This document shows positions 45,596-57,567 of a DNA stretch of 64,000 nucleotides, piece by piece (position 1 is the stretch's first letter; each line of letters starts with the position of its first letter). A model generated the notes under the pieces. The model was given only the letters and a program-made list of their open reading frames with translations. It was not told the DNA's origin and made no database searches. The position numbers and the translations under genes were made by a program. The stretch comes from Coleophoma eucalyptorum (taxonomy: Eukaryota > Ascomycota > Leotiomycetes > Helotiales > Dermateaceae), in the NCBI GenBank assembly GCA_026120035.1, contig JALRME010000010.1:186001-250000 (forward strand), written 5' to 3'.

Positions 45596-46435
45596 TTATC
45601 CTGAATCCCAATCCGCACGCCCAAATCTGAACCACCTACCAACTACCCTCCCAACTTCTACAGTGCGTCCACTCCACCCGCCATCCTCGCTCTCGAATCC
45701 AGCGCGTCGAATACTCCCATTCAACATCGGAATTCTCTCTAACCAACCCTTCCATATTTCCTCTTTCCTCTCTCTATCACCACTAGTCTCATCCAAATCT
45801 CCCTCGCCATCCCTAGCAATTTCTTCCGACTTCTCATTCACATCAAAGATCACATCCTCACCCCTCTCCTCCATAACCACAACACCCCTCCCACCCCTCC
45901 TCCCAGCCTCAACTAGCGCTGCATAACTGATTCCCAAGCCCTGCGCACTCCATTCACTTGTATCACGATGTAAACCCAGCAATCCATACACAACCAGTAA
46001 CGGGCGATTCCTCCCAGGCTTATCCCACACTGTCACCTCCGGCCTTCCTTGCTCACCATACTCCCTGTTGCTTGACCCGTTGCTGAAAACCGAGAGATAA
46101 GCTCGCAGGTGCGAGACAGTGGGTATAAAGACCGTGTCCACGTATCGCGATGTCGCAAGCTGGTGTAGTGTTGGGATTAGCAGGGGATGGAGTGCTGGGG
46201 CGGCGGCGCTGGGTAGCGCATCTGCATCTGGAGGTGAGGATGGAGGGGGGTTTGCATCTTCCGCTCCTGGCCTTTTGCCATTCTGGAGGAATTGGAGGAG
46301 GGAACTGAGAAAGTGCGCGCGTGCTGTGCAGATGATGAGTGTTGTTGGGTAGGCTTGGTGCGCGAGGACGTAGTCAAGGAGTTCAGTTGGGATGGCTGGT
46401 GAGAGGGCGATGTAGGATGGTGGATTGGGTATCAT
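45596..46435 (-). CDS. Conserved-looking protein, possibly with an inactive RecA-like fold
   Basis: Single exon of 279 aa, starting MIPNPPSYIALSPAIPTELL. A beta-strand-like segment (YPTTLIICTARAHFLSSLLQ), a RYVDTVFIPTVSHLRAYL segment and RPLLVVYGLLGLHRDTSEWS with ARGLG-like residues (WSAQGLGISYAALVEAGRRG, RGVVVMEE) resemble strand and Walker-B-type positions of a RecA-like ATPase. No Walker A loop (GxxxxGKT) is seen. Such inactive RecA-like proteins occur among recombination (Psy3/Csm2) and Elongator (Elp4-6) subunits, but I cannot assign one. The Pro/Ala-rich segment between residues 55 and 80 is a likely disordered loop. The reading frame and position between two well-identified genes support it as real. 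Confidence 0.7.
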   Translation of the reverse strand: MIPNPPSYIALSPAIPTELLDYVLAHQAYPTTLIICTARAHFLSSLLQFLQNGKRPGAEDANPPPSSPPDADALPSAAAPALHPLLIPTLHQLATSRYVDTVFIPTVSHLRAYLSVFSNGSSNREYGEQGRPEVTVWDKPGRNRPLLVVYGLLGLHRDTSEWSAQGLGISYAALVEAGRRGGRGVVVMEERGEDVIFDVNEKSEEIARDGEGDLDETSGDRERKEEIWKGWLERIPMLNGSIRRAGFESEDGGWSGRTVEVGRVVGRWFRFGRADWDSG

Positions 46436-46903
46436 TGTAGGAGGAGGGTGTCGAAGGTGGAAGACGATTCTCGGGGGATTTGTTCAAGCTCTTCGAGATG
46501 TTATCAGAGGTCGTGTGATGACGAGGTAGTTATCTCTAGAGGTTAGTGCTGAGGATTAATCTGTATATTTTGGATGCTGTATCATAACTTCTTCCTAAGT
46601 TCAACGAGAGGAAAGACGAAATACATGTCTAAGTATCTTGTTCCTGGTGTTACTAAAAGGAAAAGTGGTGTTGTTTGGTAAGGGGATAGCTCCCTTTCGC
46701 AGAAATGACGAATTTCCGTCCCTTGAATTCGCTTCATTCCAACCCCACCACCACCCTCCAAAGACAGACAGCTCAGCTCATTTCCAACCCAGCTTGACCA
46801 ACCAGGTCCCACCTTGCCCTCGTACAACTTGCTCACTGAGTGCCCAGTGCCCTCGGAGAAGGAAGGAAAGGGAGGGCCACGAGATCCCAGACACAGATAA
46901 ACG
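46436..46903. promoter_or_regulatory. Divergent promoter, unknown protein and AP-3 beta
   Basis: 468 bp between start codons of divergent genes; must contain both promoters. No gene seen. Confidence 0.6.
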
Positions 46904-49535
46904 ATGGAGTCAATGTCAAGAATATCAAGTCTCCTCGAGAGTGGTAAATAATACACCTTCACCCTGCACTCCTTTACATCCTTCCAAGATTATTCAGTAC
47001 ACGAGCAATGTATAATGCAGAGGACGTCTGGCTAACACTTGGGCGCAAACGTATAGCGCGAGAACTCACGCTCGATGCCGCGCAATCTGCCAGGAGCTCC
47101 AGGCCAGGCGGCTCGTCGTCTGCCGCGACCAAGAATTTCTCAACGGCGCAGATTAAGAAGCTACTCGATAGCCGGAATGAGAGAGAGGTGCTGGATGGAT
47201 TACGGAAGGTCATTTCTGTATGTTGGTTTGGCTACCCTATCTATTAGCTATCAGAACAAGGCAAGGAGGAACAGAGCTGACTGGCAGGATGACCAATTTG
47301 TAGATGATGTACCGGTCCCAACCATGCCTACCATTCTTCTCCTCCGTGGTTAAGAATGTCGCCTCACCGAATATCGAGATTAAGAAATTGGTGTATATCT
47401 ATCTGCTCAACCATGCGGAGCAGGAACCGGACCTAGCACTCCTGTCGATTAATACCATTCAGAAATCATTGTCAGATGGCAATCCGCAAGTACGAGCACT
47501 GGCTCTCAAGACTATGTCTGGAATACGCGTACCAGTCATCAGTCAGATCGTTTCTTTAGCAATCAAGAAGGGACTGGGTGATATGAGTCCGTATGTGAGG
47601 AAAGCCGCAGCATTGGCCATCCCGAAGTGCTATAGATTGGATCCAAACACCTTACCCCAATTACTGGACTACATACCGGCTTTACTGGGAGATAGACAGT
47701 ACTATGTGGCGGGGGCAGCTGTCAAGGCGTTCCTGGAGGTTTGCCCAGATCGAATAGATCTTGTGCATCCACATTACAGGAGTTTGGTTAAGAAGCTCGT
47801 AGACATGGATGAGTGGAGTCAGTTAGCAACGCTGAGCCTAATGACCAGATACGCCAGGAAATGTTTCCCCAGAAGGACACGTAAAGTTAAGAAGAACAAC
47901 GGAACCAAGAGTTTTTATGGCGATGACGAAGAAGACGGCCACGAGAGTGGTGAGGAAATCCAGGTTCTTGACCCAGATCTTGAACTCCTCTTGAAGAGTA
48001 TCAAGCCACTTCTACAAAGTAGGAATTCAGCAGTGGTAGTAGCCGTAGCACGCTGTTATATGAATCTTGGCACGGCAGAATACATCAACCTTTCGATCAG
48101 TCCGCTGATCGCATTACTGCGAGGGCCACAGGACATTCAGTATATCGCTCTTTACAACATTGTTTCGGTTTGTCTCGCGCTGCCGGAAGCTTTTGTCAAA
48201 TACGCATCTCATTTTCTAGTACATTCTACGGATCCATCACAGGTGTGGGAACTAAAGCTCGAGTTGCTGACTTTAATCTTCCCACATTGTGGCAGTGATA
48301 TGAAGAGTCTCATCCTCAATGAGCTAGAGCACTTCTCCCGCAGTTCCGATAAAGCCTTAGTGCGAGAATCCGTAAGAGCAATTGGGCGATGTGCTCAGAG
48401 CGATGCGCGTACATCTGCTCGATGTTTGAGGGTCCTGCTAAAACAAATAACCAGTCTAGATGGGAATCTGGTTGCAGAATCTTTGACGGTGATACGTCAT
48501 CTGATCCAACAAGATCCTGGCTCACATACGAATACCGTGATTCGACTTGCCAAGAACCTCGACACGGCTACAAACCCTCGGGCACGAGCAACCATTATTT
48601 GGCTCGTAGGAGAATTTGCAGGCAATGGCGGCGAGGACAATATCGCACCGGACGTGCTTAGAATCCTTGCAAAAGGCTTTGCGGATGAGGCAGAGCCTGC
48701 TAAGCTCCAGATTGTCCTTCTGGCTGCGAAAGTATACCTGCATCACCTCAATCGATCAGAGCTGGAGCCTGGGAGGGTAGAACCTTTAACAGCATCAGTA
48801 CCGACGACCGATTACTCAAACGAAGTAGGCAATGAGGGCTTCGCCGAAATCGAATCGACGCATCAGACCCCTTATACATTACCAGAACCAGAGCCGGACC
48901 ACCCCATCGTTATTCTCTGGAACTATATCCTACTACTGGCTCGCTATGACACTTCATACGACCTGCGAGATCGCACGCGACTCTACAAGTCCCTCTTAGC
49001 CGTACCATCATCAACACAACTTGCAAGTCTGATGCTACTAGCACCCAAACCCGTACCACACACCCCAAGCCCATCAGAAGGGCGCACTAACTTCACACTT
49101 GGATCAGCAAGCCTAGTAATTGGCGAAAATGGCGGCATGCACGGACTTCGCGGCTACGAGCCACTGCCGAAATGGGTCGAAGCTGGGAAGGAGCCAGATC
49201 CCTCGCTAAGAGACACAGATGTCGCGAAGAGCGAGTACGACGAGAAGCGTGTGATGACCGCGAGCGAGAGGATTGATAGCGCGGTGAAGGATGCTAGAGG
49301 AGGTGCTCCACTTGAGGCAATCTCGAAGATCAATGGCGGTGGCAAGATGGGTCTTGATGAATGGCTAGCTTCATCTGAAGAGGAGGATGAGGGCGAAGAA
49401 GAAGACGACGATGAAGAGCAGAGCGAGGAAGATACAGAGAGTGAAGAAGAATCGAGTGAAGAGAATTCTGACGCCGAAGACGCTGAAGAGGAGAGCGATA
49501 ACGATGACCAAGAACATGACAGTCTCGTCAAGTGA
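46904..49535 (+). CDS. APL6: AP-3 adaptor complex beta subunit
   Basis: Three exons, 46904-46943, 47057-47217 and 47304-49535, give 810 aa. The 40-nt first exon (MESMSRISSLLES) is needed to restore the family start. After splicing the protein reads ARELTLDAAQSARSSRPGG, then the adaptin repeat trunk (PFFSSVVKNVASPNIEIKKL, LVYIYLLNHAEQEPDLALLS, ATIIWLVGEFAG) to about residue 640. The acidic Glu/Asp/Ser-rich hinge then closes the protein, as in fungal AP-3 beta. AP-3 sorts cargo from Golgi/endosome to the vacuole. The ATG at 47008 (MYNAEDVW) lies in the first intron and is not the start. Confidence 0.95.
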
Positions 49536-50320
49536 GAGAACGATCGAGAGGAAAGACTTTTCGATTTCACGAATACGCTATGCGCCGCCCCATACTAGGG
49601 ACGGACAATATGCACGGGTCTTCTAAGAATAATTAGGTACCTGTTATTCGGAGAATACAAGCTATCCAATGAATCGATCAACCACAAGCCGAGGAATGTT
49701 TTTTTTTTGGTGATATTCAGGAAAGAAGGCAACGCAAATTAACTTTCAATAGCCTTAGGAAGCGATTTATGTTATCAAACAACAAAAGTAAGCCCCTGGC
49801 ATGACTTTGCTATCTGATCTGATCTGCCTAATATCTCTCTCCAAATCAGTTACTCAAATCGCATCAGATTTGCATCTTTCAAAACCCCAACCCCGTAGAG
49901 AACGTGCCGATTTTCGCTCTCCGGGACTGATAAGGTATTGATTCTCCTTACTACGCCAGAAGATTCCCTGTCTAAAGTGACCTTGTGCAAGCTTTCGGTA
50001 TGCATAGCTGTACAGAATAACGACAACGACAACAAATATCAACAGACTTAAATGCAAGAAACGAGAACCCAGAGCTGTGCCATTGAAACGCCCGAAAAGG
50101 AGAGCATGTATAATGCTCCGTGTGAATTTTAGAAATTCCTCGCTTTTTAATAACCAAAGTAAAGTGAGATACAGCAGAATTAAAATCTCTTCACTCCCAT
50201 TAAAAACCGACAGACTTGAAGGTATGCTAACCAGGCATGGAGTTTACTTGCATCACTGAATGCGACTCGTACTAGTTCTCGGCTTGCTTTTGTTTAGCAC
50301 CAAGCTCGCTGAGAAGTGAT
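49536..50320. other. Intergenic between convergent APL6 and zinc-knuckle gene
   Basis: No gene seen in 785 bp. AT-rich and contains a T8 run at 49700-49710. Confidence 0.5.
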
Positions 50321-52814
50321 CTACCATCGACGTCTGACGATCAAAAGTCAGTCTTGTTTAATAAGTGTGCCATTAATACGTGGAACTACTCACTCATAAG
50401 CTGTTGCGACAACAGGCTGGTTGCGCTTAAGCTTTGGAGTTACATCATCTTCTTGACGTAGTGGCTCAGCCTTCTTTCCACTGATAACTCGGACAATCTT
50501 TCTACGTTGAGGAGGTTCTTGTGTGATAGTCTCTGATGAAATCGGCGTCAGTGGCGATACATTTTGTGCTGGCACACTGCTAGTGTCTTGAGCCCCATTT
50601 TCTCCCTGCATATTATCCCCAGGGGAAAGCGTGTCATCAACTCCGTCTGTTCGGTAATGCATGCTAGGTGACCGGGGAGGTGGAGGTGGCGGCGGCGGAA
50701 TTTGCCATCGATGGTTGCGAATGGGACCATGGGCTTGCGCCATTTCTGGCTCAATTCCATTGGTATATGATCCCTTGGAGCTGATATAGCCAGAATCTTG
50801 CCGTTGAGGTGGATAAACTCTGCCTTGTTGGTGGAAGTCTTGTGGTAAAGGCACAGGCTCCATAGGCTCAACAGGCTTTGGCGCGCCTGAGACACCCAAT
50901 TTTGCGAGTCTTGCCTCAGTTGGGTCTGCAGCTGTTACCTCTTCATCAGCTTGAGGAGCCCAAACACCATCATCTTCAGTACCGAAGGATGGCGTTCCTG
51001 CTCTTGCTAGAGGTGGTGTGCCCGAACGACCAGTTGAGGTGCCTTGCACATTTCCCCCCGTATTCATTTTTGGTACATGTGAATTGCTCTTTTGTCGCTT
51101 GAGCTGCGGCGATCCTTTCTCATGCTGTGAAGAAGTCTCGTTATTACTCTGATTATCGATGTCTGCCTGTTCGCTCGACCAAGCCCGTTTACGTGATGGT
51201 ACAGAGGGTATCTCATCTGCGTCGCTCTCCATTCCTGCTGCTAGCATAAATTGCTTCTTAACTAAGCCATCTAGCTCGGATCTTGGTATAGCTGACAAGT
51301 CTGAATCCAAAGGTCGAAAGACAGGGTCTCGTTGCAACATTGACCATTGATGGGATGATCGAACAGTTTCTACAAACTCTTTCCCATGATTCTGGCTGAC
51401 ATAGCGCGAGATTGTATCAGTTGAAGATCTGATAAAAAGGTTTGTAGCATCATCATCAAAAGCCGCTGAAAGGGGACGCATAATATCCACAGCTGGCTTA
51501 TGTTGTTCCTCGTAGAAGATTTTCTTGAACTCCCATTTGTAAAGCTCACTCACTTCGAGAGGTATTGCTGCTTCGGTATTATCTGGCATGCGTTGAGCAT
51601 CATTGTGGGGGGGATTTATGGAGTCCTGCTTTTGCTTGTCGCGCAAGGCAGAACTCGAGCTACGTGGCGAAGCATATGGAGTACTTGCAACACTTGAAGC
51701 TCTCGATTGCTGGCTGTAATATTGGTCACCATCAGATGTTCCTGGATAACCATAAGGTCCTTCGTCTTGAGAATTGCTGTATACATAGGAGTCATCTTGT
51801 GGCTGGGGGGGATAGCCATATTCTCCTTGGGGGTAAGATTGAAAAGGTGGTTGTTGTGGGTAGTTAGGTTGGCTCGCGCCTTGCTCGTATTGGTTAGCAT
51901 AATCACTATTATATTGTCCCTGAGGTGGTTGTTGATATGGAGGAGCAGCATATGGAGGTGGAGCTACCGGCGAGGTATGATTCCAGTTGGGAGGAGATTG
52001 ATGGATTTGTGGTGTATGTGACTGTGGATGACTGTAAGAGTAATCCGCAGCATAATTGCCATTCTGTCCCGGATAGGGATTTGGCGGTGGCGAGTAGTGA
52101 GCCGGCGGCTGAGAGTACGGTTGATTCTGATGAGGGTATGGTGCACCAGCATATGATGCCTGCGGTGGAGGCTGCCCGTACTGGTTATATCCTTGAGGAG
52201 CTTGATAACCTTGGTAGCCGTATTGTGGATCGCCTTGGTGTACAGCATACGGAGTGGGAGAAGGGGCAGGAGCGTGTCCATGGTATTGCTGGTTTTGTGA
52301 ATAATTACTGTATGGAGAGTGAGACGATGGTGGTTGCTGAGCATATGGTTGCTGGGTGGGGTACTGCTGATATTGTTGGGGAGGCTGATTTGAAGGTGGA
52401 TAACTGCTTGGGGGACCATAAGAGGCATGAGGGGTGTGAGCATCGTAGCGAGCTGCCGGCACAGATCCTCCAGCAGCTGGATAATGGGATCCACCAACAG
52501 CCGGAGGATCTTGATATGAACCAGCACTACCTGCTATGTTTGGTCGAGCCCCGTGACCATGCGTAGGAGCCGGATGTTGACCACTTCTGAAAGTTAGCCT
52601 GTCTTGAACTCAATATAGGGAAGCTAGAATAAGTTAATTGGTTCCGTAAGTGAACGTACCTGAAGTTTGAGCGCGATTTTGGACAATCGACGACGAAATG
52701 GCCTTCTTCTCCACATGTAAAACAAACAGGTAAACGTTCGGATGACTGCGTCTTTTGTCCCATTTGACTCGATGCACGGCGCTGTTGACCACCTTGGGGC
52801 CAAGTCGTCGCCAT
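50321..52814 (-). CDS. CCHC zinc-knuckle protein with Pro/Gln/Tyr-rich prion-like region
   Basis: Three exons on the minus strand, 52660-52814, 50394-52586 and 50321-50333, give 786 aa. A single zinc knuckle (Cys31-x2-Cys34-x4-His39-x4-Cys44) near the N-terminus fits an RNA- or nucleic-acid-binding role. Residues ~80-330 are a continuous Pro/Gln/Tyr/Ser tract (YPPSNQPPQQYQQYPTQQPY and on), prion-like in composition. A folded-looking section (LEVSELYKWEFKKIFYEEQH) follows, then disordered SP-rich sequence with a run of eight Pro. The last exon (four codons plus stop, giving YERRW) rests on a good GTGAGT donor and CAG acceptor. Without it the frame would stop at TGA inside the donor. Function is not known; stress-granule or splicing roles are only guesses. 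Confidence 0.82.
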
Positions 52815-53882
52815 GCTGCGCCGATATTAGGGCTTCTTAACCAGCGACAGACATTGATCGGTCTCCGCTCAGCGTAAAATAGAAGACGTGATAAGGAGAA
52901 GTAACAGCGACGTTATTCGGGGTTTGAACTTGTACGCAAACAGAGGCAGCTGAAGAGATGCCTGGATTTCATGCGCACACACTTGAGCTCGGATGGGAAC
53001 CTTCTCGAGGTGAAGCAAGGCAAGCAAAGTTGCAGGGTATATCTTTCTTTCTTTCCAGCGCGCAAAAACAGAAAAGGTATAAGTACGCTCTCACCAGCAA
53101 AGCTACTCAAGGTAACGTGCAGCGAACACAAATTGATATGCAGGTAAAAAGCAAGGTAGCTAGGCAAGAAGTGCTTTCAAATTTCTGCAAAGAAAAGAGC
53201 GTATAACGCTGCACTGTAAAGGATAGTCCGTGAGTGAAAGCAGATGGGTGAAGCAGACGTATTAGTTTGAATAGACTAGGGTGAGAGGAATGGGTGAGGA
53301 CAAGTCAAGCATGGTCAGGTTCAAAAAGTATGGAGGGTCTACCGTAGCCGGGCCGCTAATCCGCATGTGATTTAGTGCTTTCATGATGTGGGCAGGCATG
53401 GGAGGTATGAAGTGCCCAGTAAAGTGGCAGCAACAGATAGATGATTTATTCTATGCGTGTTCCAATACCTGCATGCTCCTGACGAATATGAGTGAGGCCT
53501 GCACTTCAGTTATCAATATTCACATATAATGATAATTCCAGTGACCTTCACGTCACGGCTCTCGTCTTCCAGCGCCTAAATGGGAAGTGCCCGAGTCCTG
53601 ATTGCTGGTTGGCCAGCTAGCCGCGATAACAGCTTGACGGCACCGATTGATTAGCACGCGTCTTGACATTCAAGCTTCGGAGCTCGTTGAACATCAACTT
53701 CTTATGTTACCCCAACACTGCTGTCATATCTGATCTTGCGCCACTACTATGATATGAGACCTTCCAAGCGACCATGTTGAGCCAACTATCAACATTGCAA
53801 AACACCGCAAGTCCAATACACGACTCCCCATACTTTCTGGTAGAGCTGTGTGGCGCAAACCACATATCACTTTCTACACAAC
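52815..53882. promoter_or_regulatory. Divergent intergenic region, zinc-knuckle gene and ppg1
   Basis: No supported gene in 1.07 kb. It must hold the two divergent promoters. A gene-like stretch of frame at 52913-53206 on both strands is short and without family signal. Confidence 0.5.
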
Positions 53883-55031
53883 ATGCCCGGCCTACCGTGT
53901 AAGCACCAGCTGTGCTGGGCATTATTCTACAAGTGCGCATATTCTGACTCAGTGATACTTAGCTTCTGTCGACCTTGATCAATGTATTGAGAGCTTGTAT
54001 AAAAAGAACCTTCTCGCCGAGTCCGTTATTGAGGCCATCTGTGCGAAAACAAAGGAGCTTCTGATGCAAGAGAGCAATGTTGTACATGTGCAAGCGCCGG
54101 TAACAGTTGTTGGAGATATACATGGGCAGTTTTATGACTTGATAGAAATATTTAAGATTGGGGGATGGTGCCCTGACACCAATTATCTCTTCTTAGGTGC
54201 GCCTCCCCTTCCTCTAAGATTCGTTCTACCTGTCGGATTTATTTGTCTAACATATGCTTCAGGAGATTATGTTGATAGAGGGATGTTCAGCGTCGAAACC
54301 ATTTCTCTACTTGTTTGTCTGAAGCTACGATACCCACACCGCGTGCATTTGATCAGAGGAAACCATGAGTCGAGAGGAGTTACACAATCATACGGGTTTT
54401 ATACGGAATGCTCGAGGAAATATGGCAATGCAAATGTCTGGCATTACTTCACGGATATGTTTGATTTCTTAACCCTGAGCGTGGTCATTAACGACCAAAT
54501 ATTCTGCGTACACGGAGGTACTTATCGCAGAAATTTTAGCAGAGATGCGGTTGCTAATACACCTTGGTTGCAGGACTTTCGCCATCAATCCATTCCATTG
54601 ATCAAATTAAGATTATTGACAGATTTCGAGAGATACCACATGAAGGACCAATGGCGGATTTAGTCTGGTCTGATCCCGATCCGGAACGAGACGAATTTTC
54701 CCTCTCTCCTCGAGGAGCTGGTTATACATTCGGTGCACAAGTCGTCAAGAAGTTCCTCGAAGTGAATGGCATGTCACACATTCTTCGTGCACATCAGCTG
54801 TGCCAAGAAGGTTATCAGGTTCTTTATGATGACCGGCTGAGTACGGTTTGGAGTGCGCCGAATTATTGTTACCGATGCGGTAATATGGCAAGCGTGCTTG
54901 AAGTCAGTGATACTGGGGAGCGCTTTTTCAATGTCTTTGCAGCTGCCCCGGAGAATGATCTGCACAAGGATTCTCAGCAAGGACCAGACAAGACTGCTGA
55001 CGGAAACACATTACCTGATTACTTTTTGTAG
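53883..55031 (+). CDS. ppg1: PP2A-like serine/threonine phosphatase, Ppg1 type
   Basis: Four exons, 53883-53898, 53963-54196, 54263-54517 and 54574-55031, give 320 aa. Catalytic motifs are complete: GDIHG (residues 56-60), GDYVDRG (84-90), RGNHE (115-119) and the HGG loop rebuilt by the third splice (VHGGLSPSI). Later family landmarks WSDPDP and [11 protein letters not shown] are present, and the protein ends in DYFL, the PP2A-family tail that is methylated and phosphorylated. The segment [20 protein letters not shown] agrees best with the Ppg1 branch rather than Sit4 or PP2A itself. The first exon is only five codons (MPGLP) and was placed by phase. Introns are 56-66 nt. Confidence 0.93.
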
Positions 55032-55468
55032 AATGGAAGGTAGGGAGGGAAGCACATTGAGGATTATAGAGTGGTTTATATCATATGCCACTTGCCTTAA
55101 GCACCCGCTTCTTGCGAAGTAGCTACACTTGACTGCTGCTCCGTTGGTATAGATAGTCTAGAGCTTATATCACATAGCGACGATTCATGGAGCACATGAG
55201 AAAGAAAAATTTCAAGATAGAAACAGCTCTGTATTTGGTTGACTTATCCTTGATGGAATGTCAATGGTTGAATGAAATGAATGCTAGTACATTGCTACCG
55301 TATTGAATGATTAGACACTCATTTTCATACTTCGATGACCTAATTGACCTAAACGTGCTGTCTATCCACTATCCATCATGTGTTGTTGTAGAGCAATAAC
55401 TTTTCTCCAGGTTGACCATCTGTAGTTCCGTAGGGTTTTGAATTGGGATGTCAGGAGATTTTCAGCAT
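55032..55468. other. Intergenic between convergent ppg1 and Rho-GDI
   Basis: No gene seen in 437 bp of AT-rich sequence, presumably both 3' ends. Confidence 0.5.
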
Positions 55469-56822
55469 CTACCAATCCTTGGCAATATCGAAGGACCACT
55501 CAAACTCCAGATGCTTGTGCTTGTCATCATCGACGAAAGTAGATACAGCTGTGTAGTGTCCTCGAGCAAGCATTCCAGATGGTGCATCCTCATCAGCAAC
55601 TACTCGACAGTTAGCAGGAAATTAGCCTGGGCGGTTAGAGGACTTACAGCGCTTGGTGTAGAATGGTGTCTTGTCGGTATTTGGAGCATATGAGCCCTGT
55701 TGAGATGATCAGTCTGAGGCAGCTCTGTATTTGAGACAGGTGACTTACAATCATCTCTTGGTCCTTGCTGACACGAACACCCTTTCGCTTGACAATCTGG
55801 ACGTACTGAAGACCGCTAAGAACCTCGTGCTGAACCTTGAACTTGGCAACCATGTTGAACTTGGCACCCTCCTTAATCTTGAATGGATTGTCCTTGAGAG
55901 TCTTGGCTGAGCCTTCCTCGCTCAGATCGATGGTCACTGGATCGCGTCCAGCGGTCTCCATGGTGAGCGAGAGGATAATGCAAACTCGCTTGTCGTTGGG
56001 GTCCGAGATGTCGTTGCCTTGTCCTCCAAGTCCAAGGGATTCCTTGTAGCGTTGCAAGGATTCATCCTCAGCATCTAGAAAGAGATGGGGTAAGCTAACT
56101 GAAGGGACGAGTTTTCTTGGATCATCAGGGCCTTTGTGCCACTCTTTTGGTGCTTGCCAGCACGAAGCTCCCAGGTCCCCGGGCCTAGCGACGATGCGAC
56201 TTTGGCCCTGACCACCACCGAAGCAACCGGTTATTCCATGCCAGAACATAAGAAAGCAGCCAGGTTCAGATGGTTCAGTGTAGGGCAGTAGTTGAGATGG
56301 ACTTGATGGAAGTGTTGCTCTCTTCGCAGCATTCTGCTTCCCATGTTTCGGCTTTAGAGCAGACATCTCGAGCGAGCATGTCGACTCCATAGCTGTTGAA
56401 GTATGGTGGTTGTTTTGAGATTCACTTGAAGATTTGGAGAGCAACAGATAGAGCCATGTTGTGGGAGGAATTTATGTGTTGTGAACACGAGTTCATCGCA
56501 GAACCCGCTAGGTCGCTTGATGTTCACATTCATGTTGAGCTTCAATGTGCTCCAACCAAAGCTGAATAGGCATGCTGTAATGAATCTCCATGTTGACTTT
56601 TCAATGAAAAGCATCATAGCCAAGTTATTAAGTGGTGGAATAGACTTCTTCCAAAGCAGAACAAACAGACAAAAAAATCAATGTAGGTGCTCAGAGTGGG
56701 GCAAAAGGAATGAGGGGATATTTACCCATATTCTTGTAGTGGTCGAGGGTCTTCTTGGGAGCCGTGACCTTGTAGTTCTCGGTCTCGTCCGGTAGGGTGT
56801 CATGATCTTCGTTGGACGCCAT
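55469..56822 (-). CDS. RDI1: Rho GDP-dissociation inhibitor
   Basis: Four exons on the minus strand, 56726-56822, 55749-56074, 55648-55696 and 55469-55599, give 200 aa. The N-terminus (NYKVTAPKKTLDHYKNMDAE) is the Rho-binding regulatory arm, and the immunoglobulin-like body carries DESLQRYKESLGL, SLTMETAGRDPVTIDL, KIKEGAKFNMVAKFKVQHEV and GSYAPNTDKTPFYTKR. It ends EFEWSFDIAKDW, the classic Rho-GDI terminus. The protein extracts prenylated Rho GTPases from membranes and keeps them inactive in the cytosol. The first intron, about 650 nt, is the longest in the window and contains a continuation of the exon-2 reading frame for ~120 codons upstream. Confidence 0.95.
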
Positions 56823-57567
56823 GTTTGCAATTCTGGTTCCGCAATTTCGTTGTGTATAAGGTAAGGTGAGGTTTGAATATGAGCCAAGTAAGAGGTTTGG
56901 TTTGGCGCTTTGGACTGTGAGACTTTGGACTTTGGACGTAGTGGGGACCGCGTCTTGACCGCTTTCGAATTGCAGACAAGGTGCTGGCCACTTTCGTCCT
57001 GGTACGCTTGCAGATATGAAACTAAATTATGCGGGATTGTCCTGGAATCTAGCGATGTCTTCGGATTTAAATATACTTTAGCATTGCATCTTTATACACC
57101 ATGTCTGAGCATTAAGAGAAGCCGGAGAAGATTAGGTGTTTGTCACGTGATCGATAGCGTTGACATTCCCGGAGCAGAGTCAGAATGAATAAGTGAGATC
57201 TTACAGAGTAGGATAATGAGGGCAGGTAATTGACCCCTGCGAAGATGCAGAGTTATCGCACTCAACCCCCCAAAACTTTATCAGCAGAATGCCTTACGTT
57301 CTTCTTGCATAGACTGTACCTTAGTGCAATGCATTATTGTCGGAGCCAGTCACATCCTCTAGATACTTTTCCGGTGATTGTGGCAAAACATACCCTCTCA
57401 AATTGGATAGTACATGCAACTGTACTCACTTCTCTTCTGCGCCGCCGAGGAGCACAACACTGCGCACCGGGGCTTCCTGCCACGATCGTCTCTCCCGCTT
57501 GCTGAAGAGGTGTTCAGTTGACAGGCTGGCCTGAAGCGGTTAGCGGCAGCAATCCCCATCGATACCG
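56823..57567. promoter_or_regulatory. Upstream region of Rho-GDI and 3' flank of the small gene
   Basis: No clear gene. The ~745 bp should contain the Rho-GDI promoter. It may also hold a second exon for the small gene on the minus strand if that gene is spliced (see findings). Confidence 0.4.

Noticed and set aside
47008..47247. ATG at 47008 as the start of AP-3 beta
   Set aside because: It falls in the first intron; the exon at 46904 gives the conserved family N-terminus after splicing.
51925..52566. 213-codon frame on + opposite the zinc-knuckle gene
   Set aside because: It mirrors the Pro/Gln/Tyr-rich codons of the minus-strand gene; the composition is forced by the repeats and the real gene has a zinc knuckle and proper splice sites.
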